Below are positions 61,704 to 64,000 of a stretch of 64,000 nucleotides of DNA, piece by piece (within the stretch, counting starts at the first letter, position 1; every line of letters begins with the position of its first letter). The position numbers and the translations under genes were made by a program. The notes under the pieces were generated by a model, which was not told the DNA's origin, searched no databases, and saw only the letters and a program-made list of their open reading frames with translations. Source of the stretch: Fulvia fulva. Its lineage: Eukaryota > Ascomycota > Dothideomycetes > Mycosphaerellales > Mycosphaerellaceae. The stretch is from positions 5,146,001 to 5,210,000 of the forward strand of contig NC_063016.1 in NCBI RefSeq assembly GCF_020509005.1, written 5' to 3'.

Positions 61704-63752
61704 TCACACACCAGTAGCGGCGGCATTCTCCTTCATCTGCCTATCCCTCTCCCTAGCATACGCCTCAACCGCTCTCCCAAGCGCAGCCCTCGTAGGCCCC
61801 ACCATAGCATCCACAGCCTTCTTCCCACCAGGATACTCCTCAAAATTCCTCCTGCGCCGCTTCTTCGACCTTTCGTAGTAAATCTGATCCTCCCTCTTGA
61901 CATCCGCAATCCTCGCCTGCAACTCTTTCTCCGCCTCGTCACCCACGGCGTTGATCCGGTCGATAGAACGGTCGAGAGTGGCCACGAGCTGCTCTAGCTC
62001 TCTTGTCCTTGACGCATCACCGGATAGGAAGACGGTCCAGAAGTAGTGCAGAAATTCTGTTGTTGTGTCGTGGGTCATTGTGAGGGTGTCGAAGGTCTTT
62101 TGGCTTAGGCCGTTGAGGAAGTGAGGGTCACCCGATGTGGCGCGCCGGGCTTGTCGAACGGAGGATAGGAGGTTGTTGGTTGCTAAAGCGAGACCTTTGT
62201 GCGAGCCGACTCGAATGGTCGGCTTCTGTTTCGTAGTTGAGCCATTGGTGTGGGGTGAGGTGTCATCGTCAGAATCGGAATCGTCGTCGGTGTGATAGCC
62301 TAGCACGCGGTCCAGCTTCAAAGTACCCCTCTTGTCACTTCCCAGATGCGAAGGTTGCATGTCATCTCGTATCGACGACAGCACCTGCTCAGGGTCCTGC
62401 TGTGCAAACAATCTCGCTTGGATCGATAGATCTTCCATCCTCCCGCCTGTGTAGACCTGCTGCTTCTTTACATTCAAAACGAGCCGGTTGTCGACATCTT
62501 GTCGCACAAGATCCTGTATCCTTAGCTGCTCATAAGTCTCTTCGTCGACACCAATAGGACCATGCGCCTCGCCATCTTCAGTGCTGATATGGGACATCAT
62601 CTTCTCGGAGAGATTGTTCAGTACCCGCAGTATCGGAACCTTTTCGTTACCCGAAGGTCTCATCTCCTGATCAGCCCTGTTGCCTTTCCGCTGGCTGTGG
62701 TCTTGCTCGTTGCCTTCCAGATCCATCCAGTGCGGAACATGGGTCATGGTCATCACTCCACTCTCCGGCCGATCTAGGAACTTGTCAAGTACTGGATTCC
62801 GCGGATCATTCTGCATGACCTTCTCGCCTCTCAGTTTCTTCAGCAAGCGACTCGGAGCGAAGAGCTGGGTCCAAAATTGCGTTGGTGTCAAAGGTGGCAC
62901 GCTCTCATCATACGCCTCCTTGATGACGGGATACTGCTTGAACATGAGCTTGATCTGCTCCTTGGTGATCTTGAACGTCTTTGTATCGGGCTCTCCAGGC
63001 TTCTCAGCTGGCTTCGTCTCGTAGCCGATGGTAGGTAGCACATTGTACTCGCCCTGCTTCTGAGCCAGCTCAATGGCATGCGCTCGCAGCAAGTGTAATC
63101 GCGCAGACCAGAACTGTGCGGTGAATTGTGTAATCGACAACGACTCGGGCTTATCTTTCAACGCCTGGTTAAAGCGATCACTCAGCGCCGGGTTGCTGTC
63201 GATCAAGGACTTCTGCAGCTTGATGTCGGCTTTCAGCTTCGCATCATCGTACCAAGCGTCATCTGCTTTATTCGACGACACTGCCTTGGCGATTGCCATA
63301 GCTGCACTTTGACCTCCATTGTCGCCAGACGGCGCAGGTGTGCCCGCTCCTGATGCACTGCTGCCTGCGACTGGAAGCGCATTCTCCCTTGCTTTGATGA
63401 TGGCCAAGGCCTCGCGGAGCGGCGCAGTTGTCTCGACTTGCTCTTCTCGTGCTCTCTGCGGATGTTTGAACGTGAAGACATGACTATCGGCGCCCACGAC
63501 CAGCTTCAAGGCGATATTGGCTGCGGTGGCAGGGGTCTGTTGGAGGTTCGTGATGTCGGCGACCGGTACTGTCAAGGTGGGCGAAGAGCCGGAAGGCGCG
63601 TCTGATGGCGTGAAGAAGACATACTTGACGTCTTCCGACACGGCGAGGATGCCGTTCTTCTTCTTCTTGTACGCGACAGTCGCTGTTGTCGCAGGCATCT
63701 CTGTGTTTCCGGGAAAGTCGCGTGCGTAGTAGCTAGTAGCGTCATAGAACAT
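61704..63752 (-). CDS. TFB1: TFIIH core subunit Tfb1/p62
   Basis: The 682-aa frame from ATG 63752 contains a second in-frame ATG at 63698 (MPATTATVAYKKKKNG, giving 664 aa), which better matches usual family N-termini. An N-terminal PH-like domain (VAYKKKKNGILAVSED, then KLVVGADSHVFTFKHPQRAR) is followed by a Ser/Ala linker. Two BSD domains come next, with SITQFTAQFWSARLHLLRAH and TPTQFWTQLFAPSRLLKKLR and the aromatic pairs of the fold. The C-terminal half includes NLSEKMMSHIS, a TEFLHYFWTVFLSG block and a charged tail. Tfb1 is a core subunit of TFIIH, needed for RNA polymerase II initiation and nucleotide-excision repair; the PH domain contacts activators and Rad4/XPC-type factors. No intron is evident, although one could lie in the first 20 codons. 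It is single-copy housekeeping in other fungi. Confidence 0.93.
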   Translation of the reverse strand: MFYDATSYYARDFPGNTEMPATTATVAYKKKKNGILAVSEDVKYVFFTPSDAPSGSSPTLTVPVADITNLQQTPATAANIALKLVVGADSHVFTFKHPQRAREEQVETTAPLREALAIIKARENALPVAGSSASGAGTPAPSGDNGGQSAAMAIAKAVSSNKADDAWYDDAKLKADIKLQKSLIDSNPALSDRFNQALKDKPESLSITQFTAQFWSARLHLLRAHAIELAQKQGEYNVLPTIGYETKPAEKPGEPDTKTFKITKEQIKLMFKQYPVIKEAYDESVPPLTPTQFWTQLFAPSRLLKKLRGEKVMQNDPRNPVLDKFLDRPESGVMTMTHVPHWMDLEGNEQDHSQRKGNRADQEMRPSGNEKVPILRVLNNLSEKMMSHISTEDGEAHGPIGVDEETYEQLRIQDLVRQDVDNRLVLNVKKQQVYTGGRMEDLSIQARLFAQQDPEQVLSSIRDDMQPSHLGSDKRGTLKLDRVLGYHTDDDSDSDDDTSPHTNGSTTKQKPTIRVGSHKGLALATNNLLSSVRQARRATSGDPHFLNGLSQKTFDTLTMTHDTTTEFLHYFWTVFLSGDASRTRELEQLVATLDRSIDRINAVGDEAEKELQARIADVKREDQIYYERSKKRRRRNFEEYPGGKKAVDAMVGPTRAALGRAVEAYARERDRQMKENAAATGV

Positions 63753-64000
63753 GCAAGCGCGATTTGGCTTTTGCCATCGGGAACTTGATCCGTCCCACTA
63801 CTTCTACGACCTCTCGTCAGTCCGCATGCATAACACATGCGTCCTCACCCTGACTTGACCCTCCAAAGTCTATATGAAGAAATGTCGTCACGCTACCAGT
63901 CTTTGCTGCATGTTGTACTCAAGTCACCTCAAGTGGCACAACAGCACCAAAAAAAAAATGCTGACCCTGACCGCTCGATAGACCGGTCTAGACCGCAGGA
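63753..64000. promoter_or_regulatory. Upstream region of Tfb1 gene, window end
   Basis: About 250 bp with no gene. A run of nine A's (63950-63958) is a T-run on the coding strand, as often seen in fungal promoters. No defined site recognised. Confidence 0.35.

Noticed and set aside
1..64000. CRISPR arrays, bacterial operons, phage or plasmid genes
   Set aside because: No regularly spaced repeats and no prokaryotic gene layout; all recognised genes are fungal.

Overview
The window looks like nuclear DNA of a filamentous ascomycete. The evidence is short GT-AG introns of about 45-125 nt, fungal gene families (HET domain, GT69 mannosyltransferase, DUF3176- and DUF3253-like proteins, ING/PHD, SUMO, TFIIH Tfb1, formate/nitrite transporter), and a transposon island whose mutations match repeat-induced point mutation (RIP, C to T at CpA). 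The family mix suggests Dothideomycetes, but that is inference.

Positions 1 to about 22,000 are a gene-free island of nested retrotransposons. In order: a Ty3/gypsy chromovirus (pol plus 3' LTR); a minus-strand LINE remnant split by a young plus-strand LINE (4854-7844, 16-bp target duplication); a Ty1/copia RNase H remnant; two minus-strand LINE copies of one family, one inserted in the other (13378-18369 inside 10500-20450, 15-bp target duplication); and the 3' end and LTR of a second chromovirus. Most of the island has almost no CpA/TpG but keeps CpG. The young LINE is the reverse: CpA-rich and strikingly CpG-poor. The depth of RIP tracks nesting order, the outer LINE copy being more converted than the inner one.

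From about 22.0 to 26.6 kb the DNA is not RIP-mutated but has no convincing gene beyond one doubtful small ORF. It holds a diverged 79-bp duplication and a nearly perfect 610-bp foldback element with 266-bp arms.

From 26.6 kb to the end the region is gene-rich. A broken HET-domain gene and a second degenerate coding stretch lie next to the repeats. Then come an acyltransferase-3 protein (+), a conserved 720-aa protein (+), a small secreted protein (-), a DUF3176-like membrane protein (-), a DUF3253-like protein (-), a GT69 mannosyltransferase (-), a cytoplasmic-type L-asparaginase (-), an ING-family PHD protein (-), SUMO (+), a coiled-coil/Myb-like nuclear protein (+), a second glycosylated membrane protein (-), a formate/nitrite transporter (-), a frameshifted family member (-), an uncertain ORF (-) and TFIIH subunit Tfb1 (-). 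The genes are single units with no shared pathway that I can see. Several housekeeping functions (SUMO, ING, Tfb1, asparaginase) mark this side as core chromosome.

I did not find a convincing undescribed system. The most unusual material is the layered RIP record, the CpG-depleted young LINE, the foldback element, and a 12-bp CACGTG palindrome shared by that element and the chromovirus LTR.
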